Shown one piece after another: positions 36,094-49,084 of a stretch of 64,000 nt of DNA. The stretch spans positions 2,418,001 through 2,482,000 of the forward strand of contig NZ_CP069812.1 of NCBI RefSeq assembly GCF_016894385.1, in the 5' to 3' direction. The notes under the pieces were generated by a model. The model was not told the DNA's origin. It worked only from the letters and a program-made list of their open reading frames with translations, and did no database searches. A program made the position numbers and the translations under genes. The stretch comes from Cupriavidus oxalaticus (GTDB taxonomy: Bacteria > Pseudomonadota > Gammaproteobacteria > Burkholderiales > Burkholderiaceae). Each line of letters begins with the position of its first letter. Position 1 is the first letter of the stretch.

Positions 36094-37470
36094 TCAGGCG
36101 GCCCGGCGCGACGAATCCGGTGCCTGCGGCGATGCCGGCACGGCGGCAGTGGCGGTGGAGGCGGCATCGCTCAGGCTGCGCACGCTGCGCTCCAGCGGGA
36201 AGATGATGCGAAACACACTGCCGCGCCCTTCCTCGCTGGTCACGCGCAGGTCGGCATGGTGGCGCGACAGCACGTGCTTGACGATGGCCAGGCCCAGCCC
36301 GGTGCCGCCGGTATCGCGCGAACGGCTGCGGTCGACGCGGTAGAAGCGCTCGGTCAGCCGCGGGATATGTTCGGCGGCGATGCCAAGCCCGGTATCGGCC
36401 ACCGAGAACACGGCATGGCCCTCTTCCCAGCCCAGCCGCAACGCGATGCGCCCGCCCTCCGGCGTGTAGCGCACTGCGTTGGACACCAGGTTGCCCAGTG
36501 CCGACAACAGCTCGGTGTCGGCACCGCGGAATCCCACCGTGGGGTCGATCTCGGCCGCAATCTTGTGCCGGCCTTGCGACAGCGCCTCGGCATCATGCAT
36601 CAGGTGCGCGACCATCGCCTGCACGGCCACCGTGTCGTTGCCCGGCGGCTGCGCGTCGCTTTCCAGCCTGGCCAGCGCCAGCAGGTCATCGACGATGCTT
36701 TGCATGCGCATCGACTGCACCAGCATCATGTCGACATAGCGGCGGCGATCGTCTTCCGACACCGGCAGGTCGCGCACGGTTTCCAGGAAGCCGGTCAACA
36801 CCGTGAGCGGCGTCTTCAGCTCATGCGAGACGTTGGCAACGAAGTCGCGGCGCATCGCTTCGGTGTTTTCCAGCTTGGTGATGTCCTGCGTGATCACAAG
36901 CTTGCGGTTGTCGCCGTAGGGCAGGATCTGCACCGCGATCACGCTGTGCTTGTGTTCGCCCATGTCGCGCATCACCAGCGGATCGTCGAAACGCTGCCGC
37001 GTCAGGTAGTGGACAAACTCGGGCCGGCGAATCAGGTGCGTGATGCGCTGGCGCACGTCGCGGCGCGCGTTCAGGCCGAAGTGCTGCTCGGCTACGTCGT
37101 TGCACCATTCGATCTGGTCGGCGTCGTCCAGCATCAGCACGCCGTTGGGCGAGGCCTGGATGGCCTGGATAAAGCGGGTGTGCTGTTGCTCGACCTGCAG
37201 CACCTGCGTGCGCCAGCGCTTGACCAGTCGGTGCAGACGGTAATACACCTCGCCCCACAGGCCCACGGCGCTCGGGATCTCGCCATAGACCGGCGCGTCG
37301 AGCACTTTCCACAGGCGGTTGATCTGGTACAGGTAGAAGCAAAGCAGCCCGAGCAGCACCGCGCATGCGAGTGCCAGCGCGGCGATCGGGCCGAAGGCGA
37401 GGTAGACGCCGGCGGATACCACCACCAGGCTGATCAGGATAGCCGCGGAACGGGCCCAGATGACATTCAT
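36094..37470 (-). CDS. phoR: Phosphate regulon sensor histidine kinase PhoR
   Basis: A 458-residue membrane kinase. Two helices lie in residues 8-48 with almost no periplasmic loop, then a PAS domain (about 95-200), the dimerisation/H-box with His216 in VANVSHELKTPLT, and the ATPase domain with N box NLVSNAVRYT, and G boxes DTGLGI and GTGLGLAI. PhoR phosphorylates PhoB when phosphate is scarce and is silenced by PhoU and the Pst transporter. The C-terminal 40 residues are Ala-, Ser- and Pro-rich. It follows phoB after a 133-base gap holding a hairpin. Confidence 0.95.
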   Translation of the reverse strand: MNVIWARSAAILISLVVVSAGVYLAFGPIAALALACAVLLGLLCFYLYQINRLWKVLDAPVYGEIPSAVGLWGEVYYRLHRLVKRWRTQVLQVEQQHTRFIQAIQASPNGVLMLDDADQIEWCNDVAEQHFGLNARRDVRQRITHLIRRPEFVHYLTRQRFDDPLVMRDMGEHKHSVIAVQILPYGDNRKLVITQDITKLENTEAMRRDFVANVSHELKTPLTVLTGFLETVRDLPVSEDDRRRYVDMMLVQSMRMQSIVDDLLALARLESDAQPPGNDTVAVQAMVAHLMHDAEALSQGRHKIAAEIDPTVGFRGADTELLSALGNLVSNAVRYTPEGGRIALRLGWEEGHAVFSVADTGLGIAAEHIPRLTERFYRVDRSRSRDTGGTGLGLAIVKHVLSRHHADLRVTSEEGRGSVFRIIFPLERSVRSLSDAASTATAAVPASPQAPDSSRRAA

Positions 37471-37564
37471 GCGCAGGGTTCATGCTAGCGGCCGGCAGCG
37501 GCCGCATCGGTTGCGACGGAGTGTGCCACGATTTCGCCGCGCCCCGCCAGCAGCGTGGGGGATA

Positions 37565-37593
37565 GCGCGGGGCGGAATGGCGCCGCCCCGCGC
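37565..37593 (-). terminator. Strong hairpin between phoB and phoR
   Basis: An 11-base GC stem (GCGCGGGGCGG with CCGCCCCGCGC, seven-base loop) begins 11 bases past the phoB stop codon. No U-tract follows, so partial termination or mRNA processing that lowers phoR relative to phoB is more likely than full termination. Confidence 0.55.
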
Positions 37594-37603
37594 CGCCGGC
37601 CGC

Positions 37604-38311
37604 TCAGGCGCCGGGAACGCGCGCGAGGCGGTAGCCGCTGCCGCGCACGGTTTCGATCATGTTGCTGTAGCCACCCGGGGTAAGCGCTGCGCGCAGGCGC
37701 TTGATGTGCACGTCGACGGTGCGCTCCTCGACAAAGACGTGGTCGCCCCAGACCTGGTCGAGCAGCTGTGACCGGCTGTGCACGCGCTCCGGATGGGTCA
37801 TCAGGAAGTGCAGCAGGCGGAACTCGGTCGGACCCAGGTCCAGCTTGATCGGGCCGCTGTCGTCCTCGCCGGTGACGCGATGCGTGGCCGGGTCCAGCCG
37901 CAGGCCATTGATCGCCACCACGTCGTCGGTCAGCTGCGGCGCGCGGCGGCGCAGCACCGCCTTGATGCGGGCCAGCAACTCCTTGGGCGAAAACGGCTTG
38001 GTGACGTAATCGTCGGCACCGGCTTCCAGGCCCATTACCTTGTCCTGCTCCTCGCCGCGGGCGGTCAGCATGATGATCGGGATCTGGCGGGTGCGATCGT
38101 TCGTCCGCAACTCCTTGGCGAAGGTCGCGCCCGACTTGCCCGGGAGCATCCAGTCCAGCAGCACCAGATCGGGCAACACGTCGCTCATCAGCGACAGCGC
38201 TTGCTCGGCGTTATAGGCGCGGATCGGATAGTGCCCCGCGTGCTGCAGGTTGACGGCGATCAGTTCGGCGATCGCCGGTTCGTCTTCGACAACGAGAATA
38301 CTGCTCGGCAT
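37604..38311 (-). CDS. phoB: Phosphate regulon response regulator PhoB
   Basis: A 235-residue OmpR-type regulator. The receiver domain has the phosphorylated Asp53 (LLDWMLPGKSG), acidic pair Glu9-Asp10 and Lys105 (VTKPFSPKELLARI). The C-terminal winged helix includes RTVDVHIKRLRAAL and ends at SGYRLARV. Phospho-PhoB would bind the repeat boxes found before pstS, ppx, ppk and olsB. The start at 38311 has GGAGAA nine bases upstream. It follows phoU by 27 bases. Confidence 0.96.
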   Translation of the reverse strand: MPSSILVVEDEPAIAELIAVNLQHAGHYPIRAYNAEQALSLMSDVLPDLVLLDWMLPGKSGATFAKELRTNDRTRQIPIIMLTARGEEQDKVMGLEAGADDYVTKPFSPKELLARIKAVLRRRAPQLTDDVVAINGLRLDPATHRVTGEDDSGPIKLDLGPTEFRLLHFLMTHPERVHSRSQLLDQVWGDHVFVEERTVDVHIKRLRAALTPGGYSNMIETVRGSGYRLARVPGA

Positions 38312-38338
38312 GTGTATCGTTCTCCGCAATCAGGCGGC

Positions 38339-39043
38339 TCAGCTCAGGGCTTCGCGCTCCATGTCCTCGCGCGAGACATGGCGGACGTCCGTTCCCTTGA
38401 CAATGTAAATGATAAATTCCGCGATGTTCTTGGCGTGATCGCCGATGCGCTCCACCGCCTTGGCGATAAAGAGGAAATCCAGCGCGACCGAGATCGTGCG
38501 CGGGTCTTCCATCATGTACGTGATCAGCTTGCGCACGAAGCCGCGGAATTCCTCGTCGATGGCCTTGTCGTCCTTGACGATGCGCGCCGCCGCCACGGTA
38601 TCCAGGCGGGCGAAGGCATCCAGCGCCTGGCGCAGCAGCGAGATCGCCATCTCGCCCGACAACTTCACCTCGGCGTAGTTGATGCTGTGCGCCGATGCGT
38701 CTTCCATGATGTGCTTGGTGCGCTTGGCGATCTTCTCTGCCTCGTCGCCGGCGCGTTCCAGGTTGGTGATGGTCTTGGAAATGGCCATCACCAGGCGCAG
38801 GTCGCGCGCGGTCGGCTGGCGCCGGGCGATGATATTGCCGCAATCGGCATCGATCTCGACCTCCAGCGCATTGAGCTGCTGCTCGCGTGCGATGACCTGG
38901 TCGGCCAGGTCGGCGTCGAAGTCGGCCAGCGCGCGCATGGCCACTTCGATCTGCGACTCGACCAGCCCGCCCATCTGCAGCAGCTTGGTGTTGATCGCGT
39001 TGAGGTCGGCGTCGAACTGGGTCGACAGGTGCTTGTCTGGCAT
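38339..39043 (-). CDS. phoU: Phosphate signalling protein PhoU
   Basis: A 234-residue all-helical protein with two PhoU repeats, each with the metal-binding ExxxD-type pattern (NLERAGDEAEKIAK and AVERIGDHAKNIAEF). PhoU links the Pst transporter to PhoR and keeps the regulon off in phosphate excess; it also limits phosphate uptake. It lies between pstB and phoB in the usual order, 55 bases from pstB and 27 bases before phoB. Confidence 0.96.
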   Translation of the reverse strand: MPDKHLSTQFDADLNAINTKLLQMGGLVESQIEVAMRALADFDADLADQVIAREQQLNALEVEIDADCGNIIARRQPTARDLRLVMAISKTITNLERAGDEAEKIAKRTKHIMEDASAHSINYAEVKLSGEMAISLLRQALDAFARLDTVAAARIVKDDKAIDEEFRGFVRKLITYMMEDPRTISVALDFLFIAKAVERIGDHAKNIAEFIIYIVKGTDVRHVSREDMEREALS

Positions 39044-39098
39044 GGGTTTCTCCTGGCCGCTGTTGGTATGCTACGCCCTGCGGTAACGATCGGCCGAA

Positions 39099-39887
<789 letters not shown>

Positions 39888-39943
39888 TGCGTTCTCTCGC
39901 TTGCAGTCTTCATGGCGAAACGTGGGATAGGTCGTCCCGCCGC

Positions 39944-40858
39944 TTATCTCTTCTTGAACAGGATGCGCGCCAGGATGTTCAGGGCCAGCACGCCGAGCGT
40001 AATCAGGAACACGCCCGCCCAGGCCAGTTGCTGCCATTCGGTGAACGGGCTCATGGCGAAGCGGAAGATGGTCACCGGCAGGTTGGCCATCGGCTTGTTC
40101 AGGTCGGAGGTCCAGAACTGGTTGGACAGCGCGGTGAACAGCAGCGGCGCGGTTTCACCGGCAATGCGCGCCACCGCGAGCAATACCCCCGTCACAATGC
40201 CGGCGTACGATGACTTCACCGTGATCGACAGCACCATCTTCCACTTGGGCGTGCCCAGGGCGAAGGCGGCCTCGCGCAGCGAGTTGGGCACCAGGTTCAG
40301 CATGTTCTCGGTGGTGCGCACCACGATCGGAACCTGCAGCAGCGCCAGCGCGCAGATGCCGGCCCAGCCCGAGAAGTGGCCCATGCGAGTCACCACCAGC
40401 GCGTAGACAAAGAGGCCGATCACGATCGACGGCGCCGACAGCAGGATGTCGTTGATGAAGCGGATAAAGCTGGCCAGCGGCGAGCGCTGGCCATATTCGG
40501 CCAGGTAGATGCCGGCCAGGATACCCAGCGGCGTGCCGAACAGCGTGGCCATGCCCACCATCACGAAGCTGCCGAAAATGGCGTTGGCCAGACCGCCGCC
40601 GGCGGTGTTGGGTGCCGGCGTCATCTGCGTGAACAGGTCCAGCGACAGGCCGCCCACGCCCAGCGTGACAGTGGTCCACAGGATCCACGCCAGCCAGAAC
40701 AGGCCAAAGGCCATCGCCACCAGCGAAGCGGTCAGCGCATACAGGTTGACGCGGCGGCGGCGGCCCTGCAGGCGCGCGCGCACGGCATCGGCATCGGGAC
40801 GGACGGCGGGGATCGATACGGAAGACACAGCCCGGCTCGCTTGGGTCATTTGGCTCAT
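39944..40858 (-). CDS. pstA: Phosphate ABC transporter permease PstA
   Basis: A 304-residue permease with six predicted helices and the binding-protein-dependent permease loop [15 protein letters not shown]. The N-terminal 35 residues are cytoplasmic and Arg-rich. It forms the channel with PstC. Its start overlaps the pstC stop codon by four bases, so translation is coupled. Confidence 0.96.
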   Translation of the reverse strand: MSQMTQASRAVSSVSIPAVRPDADAVRARLQGRRRRVNLYALTASLVAMAFGLFWLAWILWTTVTLGVGGLSLDLFTQMTPAPNTAGGGLANAIFGSFVMVGMATLFGTPLGILAGIYLAEYGQRSPLASFIRFINDILLSAPSIVIGLFVYALVVTRMGHFSGWAGICALALLQVPIVVRTTENMLNLVPNSLREAAFALGTPKWKMVLSITVKSSYAGIVTGVLLAVARIAGETAPLLFTALSNQFWTSDLNKPMANLPVTIFRFAMSPFTEWQQLAWAGVFLITLGVLALNILARILFKKR

Positions 40859-41823
40859 TTGGCGCCCTCATTCTTGGCGAGGCGCAGCAGCAGCAGCTTG
40901 GACAGCGCCAGCACCACGAAGGTAATGAAGAACAGGATCAGGCCGAGCTCCATCAGCGCGGCTGTATGCAGGCCGACGCCGGCTTCGGCGAACTCGTTGG
41001 CGAGCGCCGAGGTGATGCTGTTGCCCGGCGAGAACAGCGAGGCGCTGTCCAGCAGGTTGGTATTGCCGATCACGAAGGTGACGGCCATGGTCTCGCCCAG
41101 CGCGCGGCCGAGGCCCAGCATCACGCCGCCGATGACGCCGGCGCGGGTGTAGGGCAGCACAACGTTCCACATCACTTCCCAGGTGGTGCAGCCCACGCCG
41201 TAGGCGGACTCCTTGAGCAGCACCGGGGTGACTTCGAACACGTCGCGCATCACCGAGGCGATGTAGGGAATGATCATGATCGCCAGGATCACGCCCGCGC
41301 ACAGCAGGCCGATGCCCAGCGGCGCGCCCTGGAACAGCTTGCCGATCACCGGCAGCTGGCCCACCGTGGCGGCCAGGGGCTTCTGGAAATACTCGCCGAA
41401 GATCGGCGCGAACACGAGCAGGCCCCACATGCCGTACACGATCGACGGCACCGCGGCGAGCAGCTCGATGGCGGTGCCGAGCGGGCGACGCAGCCAGGCG
41501 GGCGACAGCTCGGTCAGGAACAGGGCGATGCCGAAGCTCACCGGCACCGCGATGATCAGCGCAATCAGCGAGGTCACGATGGTGCCGTAGATGGGCACCA
41601 GCGCGCCGTAGACATCGGCGGGAGGATCCCACTCCGCGGACCACAGGAAGCGCACACCGAAGGCCTCGATCGAGGGCCAGGCGCTGATCGCCAGCGAGAC
41701 GATGATGCCGCCCAGCAGCAGCAGCGTCACGATGGCGGCGCCGCGGGTCAGGCCGCCGAACAGGAGGTCACCGAGCCGGCTCGGTGGCTGGACGCCGCGG
41801 GTGTCGGAGGAGAGAGTCGCCAT
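40855..41823 (-). CDS. pstC: Phosphate ABC transporter permease PstC
   Basis: A 322-residue permease with six predicted helices. The segment [13 protein letters not shown] and loop [21 protein letters not shown] are typical of PstC. It is separated from pstS by 118 bases with three consecutive hairpins. The start at 41823 was preferred over the upstream in-frame codon at 41883, which lies within the hairpin region. Confidence 0.96.
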   Translation of the reverse strand: MATLSSDTRGVQPPSRLGDLLFGGLTRGAAIVTLLLLGGIIVSLAISAWPSIEAFGVRFLWSAEWDPPADVYGALVPIYGTIVTSLIALIIAVPVSFGIALFLTELSPAWLRRPLGTAIELLAAVPSIVYGMWGLLVFAPIFGEYFQKPLAATVGQLPVIGKLFQGAPLGIGLLCAGVILAIMIIPYIASVMRDVFEVTPVLLKESAYGVGCTTWEVMWNVVLPYTRAGVIGGVMLGLGRALGETMAVTFVIGNTNLLDSASLFSPGNSITSALANEFAEAGVGLHTAALMELGLILFFITFVVLALSKLLLLRLAKNEGAK

Positions 41824-41849
41824 GTCGGAGAATTCAGGGTGGATCGCCA

Positions 41850-41928
41850 CTCCCGCCTGGGCGGGAGCGCAGTGTCCGGGCAAGAATCAGGCTGCCCGGA
41901 CACCGGCCCCGCGCTCACGCGGGGCCGG
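41850..41928 (-). promoter_or_regulatory. Three consecutive hairpins between pstS and pstC
   Basis: Stem 1: 41903-41913 with 41918-41928 (11 pairs, CTCA loop). Stem 2: 41873-41882 with 41893-41902 (10 pairs). Stem 3: 41850-41857 with 41860-41867 (8 pairs, two-base loop). They fill the gap after the pstS stop codon. Such structures protect the upstream mRNA or cause partial termination, giving more PstS than membrane subunits. Confidence 0.75.
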
Positions 41929-41941
41929 CGATGCCGTCAGA

Positions 41942-42973
41942 TCAGTACAGCGCCTTGCCCGAGGCGTCCTTCACGCTGGTCTTCCAGGTCGAGCGGATCT
42001 GGTTGACCACGCTCTCCGGCAGCGGCACGTAGTCCAGGTCGGCGGCCATGTTGGCGCCGCTCTTGTAGGCCCAGTCGAAGAACTTCAGCACTTCCGCGCC
42101 TTGCGCCGGCTTTTCCTGGCTCTTGTGCACCAGGATGAAGGTGGCGCCGGCGATCGGCCAGGCATCCTTGCCCGGCTGGTTGGTCAGGATCTGGTAGTAG
42201 CTCTTGCTCCAGTCCGCGCCGGCGGCGGCGGCCTTGAAGGCATCGTCGCCCGGCTTGACCACGGCACCCGACGCGTTCTTCATGTTCACGTGGGTCATCT
42301 TGTTCTGCTTGGCGTAGGCGTACTCGACGTAGCCGATGGCGCCGTTCAGGCGCTGCACGAAGGCGGCCACGCCCTCGTTGCCCTTGCCGCCGGTGCCGCC
42401 GCCCGGCCAGTTGACCGTGGTGCCCTCGCCCACCGTGCCCTTCCAGTCAGCGCTGACCTTGGACAGGTAGTTGGTGAAGATGAAGGTGGTGCCCGAGCCG
42501 TCGGCGCGGCGCACCGGCAGGATGTCCTGGCTCGGCAGCTTGGCTTGCGGGTTCAGCGCCTTGATGGCAGGGTCGTCCCACTTCTTGATCTTGCCCAGGT
42601 AGATATTGGCCAGCACGTCACCGGTGATGGTCAGTTCGCCCGGCTTCACGCCTTGCAGGTTGATCACCGGCACCACGCCGCCGATCACCGTCGGGAACTG
42701 GACCAGGCCCTGCTTGTTCAGTTCCTCGTCCTTCAGCGGCGCGTCCGAGGCGCCGAAATCGACCGTCTTGGCACCAATCTGCTTGATGCCGCCCGACGAA
42801 CCGATGGATTGATAGTTGACCTTGTTGCCCGTTGCTTTGTTGTATGCGTCGGCCCACTTGGAATACACGGGCGCCGGGAAGGAAGCGCCTGCACCGGTAA
42901 TTTCCGCCGCGAACGCAGTACCCGCTACGACCATCGAAACGATGCCTGCCACGGCAGTCTTGACCAGCTTCAT
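41942..42973 (-). CDS. pstS: Phosphate-binding protein PstS
   Basis: A 343-residue periplasmic protein. The signal peptide ends near TAFA|AEI (residue 22). Phosphate-binding segments are [31 protein letters not shown] and RRADGSGTT. It delivers phosphate to PstCAB and its use also signals phosphate status. GGAGGAC precedes the ATG. It is the first gene of the pstSCAB-phoUBR operon and is preceded by two PhoB-box-like pairs. Confidence 0.97.
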   Translation of the reverse strand: MKLVKTAVAGIVSMVVAGTAFAAEITGAGASFPAPVYSKWADAYNKATGNKVNYQSIGSSGGIKQIGAKTVDFGASDAPLKDEELNKQGLVQFPTVIGGVVPVINLQGVKPGELTITGDVLANIYLGKIKKWDDPAIKALNPQAKLPSQDILPVRRADGSGTTFIFTNYLSKVSADWKGTVGEGTTVNWPGGGTGGKGNEGVAAFVQRLNGAIGYVEYAYAKQNKMTHVNMKNASGAVVKPGDDAFKAAAAGADWSKSYYQILTNQPGKDAWPIAGATFILVHKSQEKPAQGAEVLKFFDWAYKSGANMAADLDYVPLPESVVNQIRSTWKTSVKDASGKALY

Positions 42974-43000
42974 ATGTCCTCCAGAGAACATTGGTTGGGA

Positions 43001-43057
43001 ATGACAAATTTTTGACAAGACGAACTGTATGCTCCCGATATGACAATTCCGTGACAT
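43001..43057 (-). promoter_or_regulatory. PhoB boxes and promoter of pstS
   Basis: On the minus strand the upstream box is ATGTCAC (43057-43051), four bases, TTGTCAT (43046-43040); ten bases later TACAGT (43029-43024) fits as -10, giving a 44-base leader. A second box, TTGTCAA (43018-43012), four bases, TTGTCAT (43007-43001), lies downstream near the inferred start site. Both have the 11-base unit period of PhoB sites. Confidence 0.85.
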
Positions 43058-43155
43058 CTTTGAATCTTCTTGAAAGCCGCTGCCAGCTTGGGTTTCAAGC
43101 CGCCATCGGATTGTCATGCGGGCGCAATGTGACAGCGGTTAATTGCGAAATTGCG

Positions 43156-43184
43156 TTAAAAAACGCCGGGACCAGCCCGGCGTT
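43156..43184 (-). terminator. Rho-independent terminator after glmM
   Basis: Stem AACGCCGGG with CCCGGCGTT and a five-base loop; on the minus strand it is followed by six T residues. It lies 20 bases past the glmM stop codon and isolates it from the pst operon promoter. Confidence 0.92.
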
Positions 43185-43204
43185 GGTGTCACAAATGCGC
43201 CGGA

Positions 43205-44548
43205 TCAGGCGCCCAGCGCTTCGGCCAGCGTCTTCGCGGCGCGCTCGGCCATTTCGGCCTGTTCGGCCTCCACCATCACCCGCACCACCGGCTCGGTGCC
43301 GGAGGCACGGATCAGCACCCGGCCGCGGCCTTCAAGTGCCGGCTCGACCGCCGCGCGCGCGGCTTGCAGGCCGGCATGCGACTGCCAGTCGAAACCCTTC
43401 TGCACGCGCACGTTGATCAAGGTCTGCGGGAACAGCGAGACACCCTCCAGCAGTTGCGCCAGCGTGCTGCCGCTACGGCGCAGTGCCGCCAGCACCTGCA
43501 GCGCAGAGACGATGCCGTCGCCGGTGCTGTGGCGATCGAGGCACAGCAGGTGGCCCGAGCCCTCGCCACCCAGCGTCCAGTTGCGCTTGTTCAACTCTTC
43601 CAGCACATAGCGGTCGCCAACCTTGGCGCGCACGAATTCCACGCCCTGGCGCTGCAGCGCCAGTTCCACCGCCATGTTGGTCATCAGCGTGCCCACTGCG
43701 CCTGGCACCACCTGTCCGTTGGCCTGGCGGTCGCGCACGATCAGGTACAGCAGCTCGTCGCCGTTATAGAGACGGCCGTCGGCATCCACCACCTGCAGCC
43801 GGTCGGCATCGCCGTCGAAGGCCAGGCCCAGGTCGGCGCCGTTGGCCTTGACCGCCTCGATCAGCCTGGCGGGCGCGGTGGCGCCATAACCTGCGTTGAT
43901 ATTGCGGCCGTCCGGCTGGTTGCCGATCGAGACCACGTCGGCGCCCAGCTCGTGGAAGACGTGCGGCGCGATGTGGTAGGCGGCGCCATGGGCGCAGTCG
44001 ACTACCAGCTTCAGGCCGTGCAGGTCCTGCTCATGCGGGAAAGTGCTCTTGCAGAACTCGATGTAACGGCCCGGGGCATCGTTGATGCGGCGGGCGCGGC
44101 CCAGGTCGTCGGAGGGCGCGCACAACATCGGCTCGTCGATGGCGGCCTCGATCTCGGCCTCGACCGCGTCGGGCAGCTTGTCGCCGTCGGCGGAGAAAAA
44201 CTTGATGCCGTTGTCGTAGTACGGGTTGTGGCTGGCCGAGATCACCACGCCGGCCGACAGGCGCAGCGCGCGCGTCAGGTAGGCAATGCCCGGCGTGGGC
44301 AGCGGGCCGGTCAGCAGCACGTGCACGCCGGCCGAAGTAAAGCCGGCTTCCAGCGCAGCTTCGAGCATGTAGCCGGAAATGCGGGTGTCCTTGCCGATCA
44401 GCACGGTCGGGCGGCCCTGCCCGGTCCTGGCGCCGTGCGCCAGCACCTTGCCGGCCGCATGGCCCAGGCGCATCACGAAGTCGGGGGTGATCGGCGCCTC
44501 GCCAACGCGCCCCCGGATGCCATCGGTCCCGAAATACTTGCGTGTCAT
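43205..44548 (-). CDS. glmM: Phosphoglucosamine mutase
   Basis: A 447-residue alpha-D-phosphohexomutase. The active serine is Ser106 in [14 protein letters not shown], the metal loop is DGDADR, the sugar-binding loop GGEGSGH and the phosphate loop RASGTEP. It converts glucosamine-6-phosphate to glucosamine-1-phosphate for peptidoglycan and LPS. AGGGAA precedes the start. It is next to folP, a gene order widespread in proteobacteria. Confidence 0.97.
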   Translation of the reverse strand: MTRKYFGTDGIRGRVGEAPITPDFVMRLGHAAGKVLAHGARTGQGRPTVLIGKDTRISGYMLEAALEAGFTSAGVHVLLTGPLPTPGIAYLTRALRLSAGVVISASHNPYYDNGIKFFSADGDKLPDAVEAEIEAAIDEPMLCAPSDDLGRARRINDAPGRYIEFCKSTFPHEQDLHGLKLVVDCAHGAAYHIAPHVFHELGADVVSIGNQPDGRNINAGYGATAPARLIEAVKANGADLGLAFDGDADRLQVVDADGRLYNGDELLYLIVRDRQANGQVVPGAVGTLMTNMAVELALQRQGVEFVRAKVGDRYVLEELNKRNWTLGGEGSGHLLCLDRHSTGDGIVSALQVLAALRRSGSTLAQLLEGVSLFPQTLINVRVQKGFDWQSHAGLQAARAAVEPALEGRGRVLIRASGTEPVVRVMVEAEQAEMAERAAKTLAEALGA

Positions 44549-44627
44549 TCGCTGTTCCCTTTCTGTTCTGTCTTGCGTTGCGCTGCCTGGCGCTCTGCGG
44601 CGCCTGCCTTGGGTGGACGGCGGCGGA

Positions 44628-45518
44628 TCAGGCTGCCGTGACGGATTCATTGCGCACGGCCCACCAGGTCTTGACCGCGTCCACGGTCTGCTCCACATCA
44701 TGCACGCGTACGATAAATGCACCGCGCTCTACCGCACACACCGCGGCAGCAATACTGGCGGCAATTCGTTGCTGTGGCGGGCGGCCGCCCAGGATCGCGC
44801 CCAGGGTGGACTTGCGCGAGATCCCCGCCAGCACCGGCAGCCCTTCCAGCGCCATCCGCGGCAACTGGCCGAGCAGGCGCAGATTATGATCCGGCGTCTT
44901 GCCGAAGCCAAACCCCGGATCGAGGGATATGCGCGCGTCGTCGATGCCGGCGGCGCGCAGCACCGCGATGCGTTCGGCCAGGAAGCCCGCCACTTCGCCG
45001 ACCACATCGTCGTAGTGCGGGTCCTCCTGCATGGTCTGCGGATCGCGCTGCATGTGCATCACGCACAGCCCGGCCTGTCCCGCCTGCGGCGCCGCCAGTG
45101 CCTCCACCGCGCCTGGCATGCGGAAGCCCCAGATATCGTTGATGAGATCCGCACCGGCCGCGAGCGCGGCGCGCATGACCTCGGGCTTGTAGGTGTCGAT
45201 CGACAGGGGCTTGCCGCAGTCGCGCAATGCCTCGACCACCGGGATCACGCGCGCCAGTTCATCCTCGAGCGGCAACGCGGCCGAGCCCGGGCGGCTGGAT
45301 TCGCCGCCGATATCGATGATGTCCACGCCCTCCGCAAGCATCTGCTCGGCGTGGCGCACAGCGGCATCGCGGCCGGCGTGCTGGCCGCCGTCCGAGAAGG
45401 AGTCGGGGGTCACATTGAGGATGCCCATCACGAGCGGGCGCTGGTCGAGCGCAAAGCGGAAGCGTCCGCACTGGAAATACCGGGTCTGTGGAGTCTGCTG
45501 CAAGGTCGGAATACTCAA
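44628..45518 (-). CDS. folP: Dihydropteroate synthase
   Basis: A 296-residue TIM-barrel enzyme that condenses dihydropterin pyrophosphate with p-aminobenzoate in folate synthesis. Hallmarks are [36 protein letters not shown] and GISRKSTLG. The conserved Thr, Pro and Ser residues of sulfonamide-contact loops appear normal. It is cotranscribed with glmM (79 bases apart) and lies after the ftsH terminator. Confidence 0.97.
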   Translation of the reverse strand: MSIPTLQQTPQTRYFQCGRFRFALDQRPLVMGILNVTPDSFSDGGQHAGRDAAVRHAEQMLAEGVDIIDIGGESSRPGSAALPLEDELARVIPVVEALRDCGKPLSIDTYKPEVMRAALAAGADLINDIWGFRMPGAVEALAAPQAGQAGLCVMHMQRDPQTMQEDPHYDDVVGEVAGFLAERIAVLRAAGIDDARISLDPGFGFGKTPDHNLRLLGQLPRMALEGLPVLAGISRKSTLGAILGGRPPQQRIAASIAAAVCAVERGAFIVRVHDVEQTVDAVKTWWAVRNESVTAA

Positions 45519-45545
45519 TCAAGCGGTGCGCGAGCCCGGCCGCGC

Positions 45546-45578
45546 AAAAGGAAAAGCCGGTGCACCAGGCACCGGCTT
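45546..45578 (-). terminator. Rho-independent terminator after ftsH
   Basis: Ten-base stem (AAGCCGGTGC with GCACCGGCTT, five-base loop) followed on the minus strand by TTCCTTTTG. It lies 60 bases past the ftsH stop codon. Confidence 0.85.
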
Positions 45579-45637
45579 CAGGGTCATGCATTACACAGCC
45601 AGCATGCAGGCGTCGTCAGGCCGACGAACTGATCCGA

Positions 45638-47521
<1,884 letters not shown>

Positions 47522-47672
47522 GGCCGAACTCCTTTGCAATTGCCTTGCCAACGGATAACTGCATTGTAATGCAGCGCCCGCCCTCGGGGGGAAACAGAGA
47601 AACTATGACGCCGATAGCTGCGGGTGGGGCACTTTTCCCTTCTTATTTCGCCCTGGCTTGTCTCGAAATCGG

Positions 47673-48338
47673 TCAATTCACCGTCTTGAGGTAGCGCCCA
47701 AGGATAAAGGTTTCGGAAGATTTGTCGCGTGACGCCTTGGGCTTGCGCTTCGCGACCACTTTGAACTGCCGTTTGAACTTCTCCACGATCTGGCTGTAGC
47801 CGCTCCCGTGGAAACACTTTACCAGCAATGCGCCTTCCGGCTTCAGGTGGGCCTGCGCAAACTCAAGGGCCAGATCGCACAGGTACTCGATCCGGGCCGA
47901 ATCGGCGGAGGCCACACCGGACAAATTGGGGGCCATGTCGGAGATAACAAGATCGATCTTGTCGCCGCCGGATGCTTCCAGCACCAGGCTTTCAAGTTGC
48001 CGGAACACCTCTTCCTCACGGAAATCGCCCTGAATGAAAGTGACGTCTGCGACAGGTTCCATCGGCAGGATATCGATCGCCACCACCGCGCCGTCGATTT
48101 TTCCATCCCTGGCCCGGTTCGACGCAGCCAGCTTGTTGCGCGCGTACTGGCTCCAGCTGCCCGGGGCGGCGCCCAGGTCGACGATAACCTGGCCCGGCTG
48201 GATCAGCTTGTCCTGCTCGTCGATTTCCTTGAGCTTGTAGGCGGCGCGGGCACGGTAGCCCTCCCGCTGCGCCATCTTCACGTACGGGTCGTTGATGTGG
48301 TCGTGCAGCCACGAATGGTTGAACTTGTTCTTTGCCAT
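47673..48338 (-). CDS. rlmE: 23S rRNA (uridine2552-2'-O)-methyltransferase RlmE
   Basis: A 221-residue SAM-dependent methyltransferase, also called FtsJ or RrmJ. It has the SAM motif [14 protein letters not shown] and the K-D-K-E catalytic set: Lys in [12 protein letters not shown], Asp in SDMAPNLSG, Lys in LLVKCFHG and Glu in [11 protein letters not shown]. It methylates the ribosomal A loop late in 50S assembly. It sits upstream of ftsH as in Escherichia coli and is divergent from yhbY. Confidence 0.97.
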   Translation of the reverse strand: MAKNKFNHSWLHDHINDPYVKMAQREGYRARAAYKLKEIDEQDKLIQPGQVIVDLGAAPGSWSQYARNKLAASNRARDGKIDGAVVAIDILPMEPVADVTFIQGDFREEEVFRQLESLVLEASGGDKIDLVISDMAPNLSGVASADSARIEYLCDLALEFAQAHLKPEGALLVKCFHGSGYSQIVEKFKRQFKVVAKRKPKASRDKSSETFILGRYLKTVN

Positions 48339-48536
48339 GCCAGATCCAGCCTGTTCCCTGCCCCGGCACGCGGCGCGCGCCGCATGCCCAAGGTTTTTCT
48401 ACTGTTTTGATGATTTTGCCGCCCGACAGTGCCGGATTGACGGATAATACGCGCCAATTCGCGCTCCGCCCGCCTGCCGAACCGGCACCTGCCGGGCCCG
48501 CCGCGCACCAAACCCCAGCGCCCCCGGCGCCAACCT

Positions 48537-49040
48537 ATGCCCGCACTACAACTGATTCCTGCCCAGCGCTCCGAACTGCGCTCCCGTGCCCATGCCCTGA
48601 ACCCGGTCGTCATGGTCGGCGCCGAAGGCCTTACCCGCGCCGTCCTGGCCGAAATCGACCGCAGCCTGGCCGCGCACGACCTGATCAAGATCCGCGTGTT
48701 CGGCGATGACCGCGACGCGCGCGTTGCCATCTACGAAGAAATCTGCGACGCGCTGCACGCCGCGCCGATCCAGCATATCGGCAAGCTGCTGGTGGTCTGG
48801 CGCCCGGGCGAGGCACGGCTGAAGGAAAACCAGCCGGATAGCCTGGGCCGGCTTGCCCCGGCCCGCCGTGGCGGCGCCGCGCCGCGCACGGTGACGGTCA
48901 AGAAACCCAGCGCCGCACCGAATCGGCGCCCGACGCGCAAGGAAGTGACCGTACTCGGCAACGAGCGCGTCACCGCGGGCGGCAACGTCAAGCGCGCGCG
49001 CTCGCGGCCGACCAGCCAGAAGAAAAAAGCCCTGGGCTGA
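48537..49040 (+). CDS. yhbY: YhbY-family RNA-binding CRM-domain protein
   Basis: A 167-residue protein. Residues 1-95 form the CRM domain (RSRAHALNPVVMVGAEGLT, then HDLIKIRVFGDDRD; the GxxG loop reads VGAEG), which binds pre-50S rRNA. The C-terminal 70 residues are basic and low-complexity and extend well beyond the 97-residue Escherichia coli protein; such tails are common in Burkholderiales. It is divergent from rlmE, another 50S maturation gene. Confidence 0.93.
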   Translation: MPALQLIPAQRSELRSRAHALNPVVMVGAEGLTRAVLAEIDRSLAAHDLIKIRVFGDDRDARVAIYEEICDALHAAPIQHIGKLLVVWRPGEARLKENQPDSLGRLAPARRGGAAPRTVTVKKPSAAPNRRPTRKEVTVLGNERVTAGGNVKRARSRPTSQKKKALG

Positions 49041-49084
49041 CCGCCCGCAGCATCGACGCGGCCACCGCCCGGTGGCCGCAGCAC

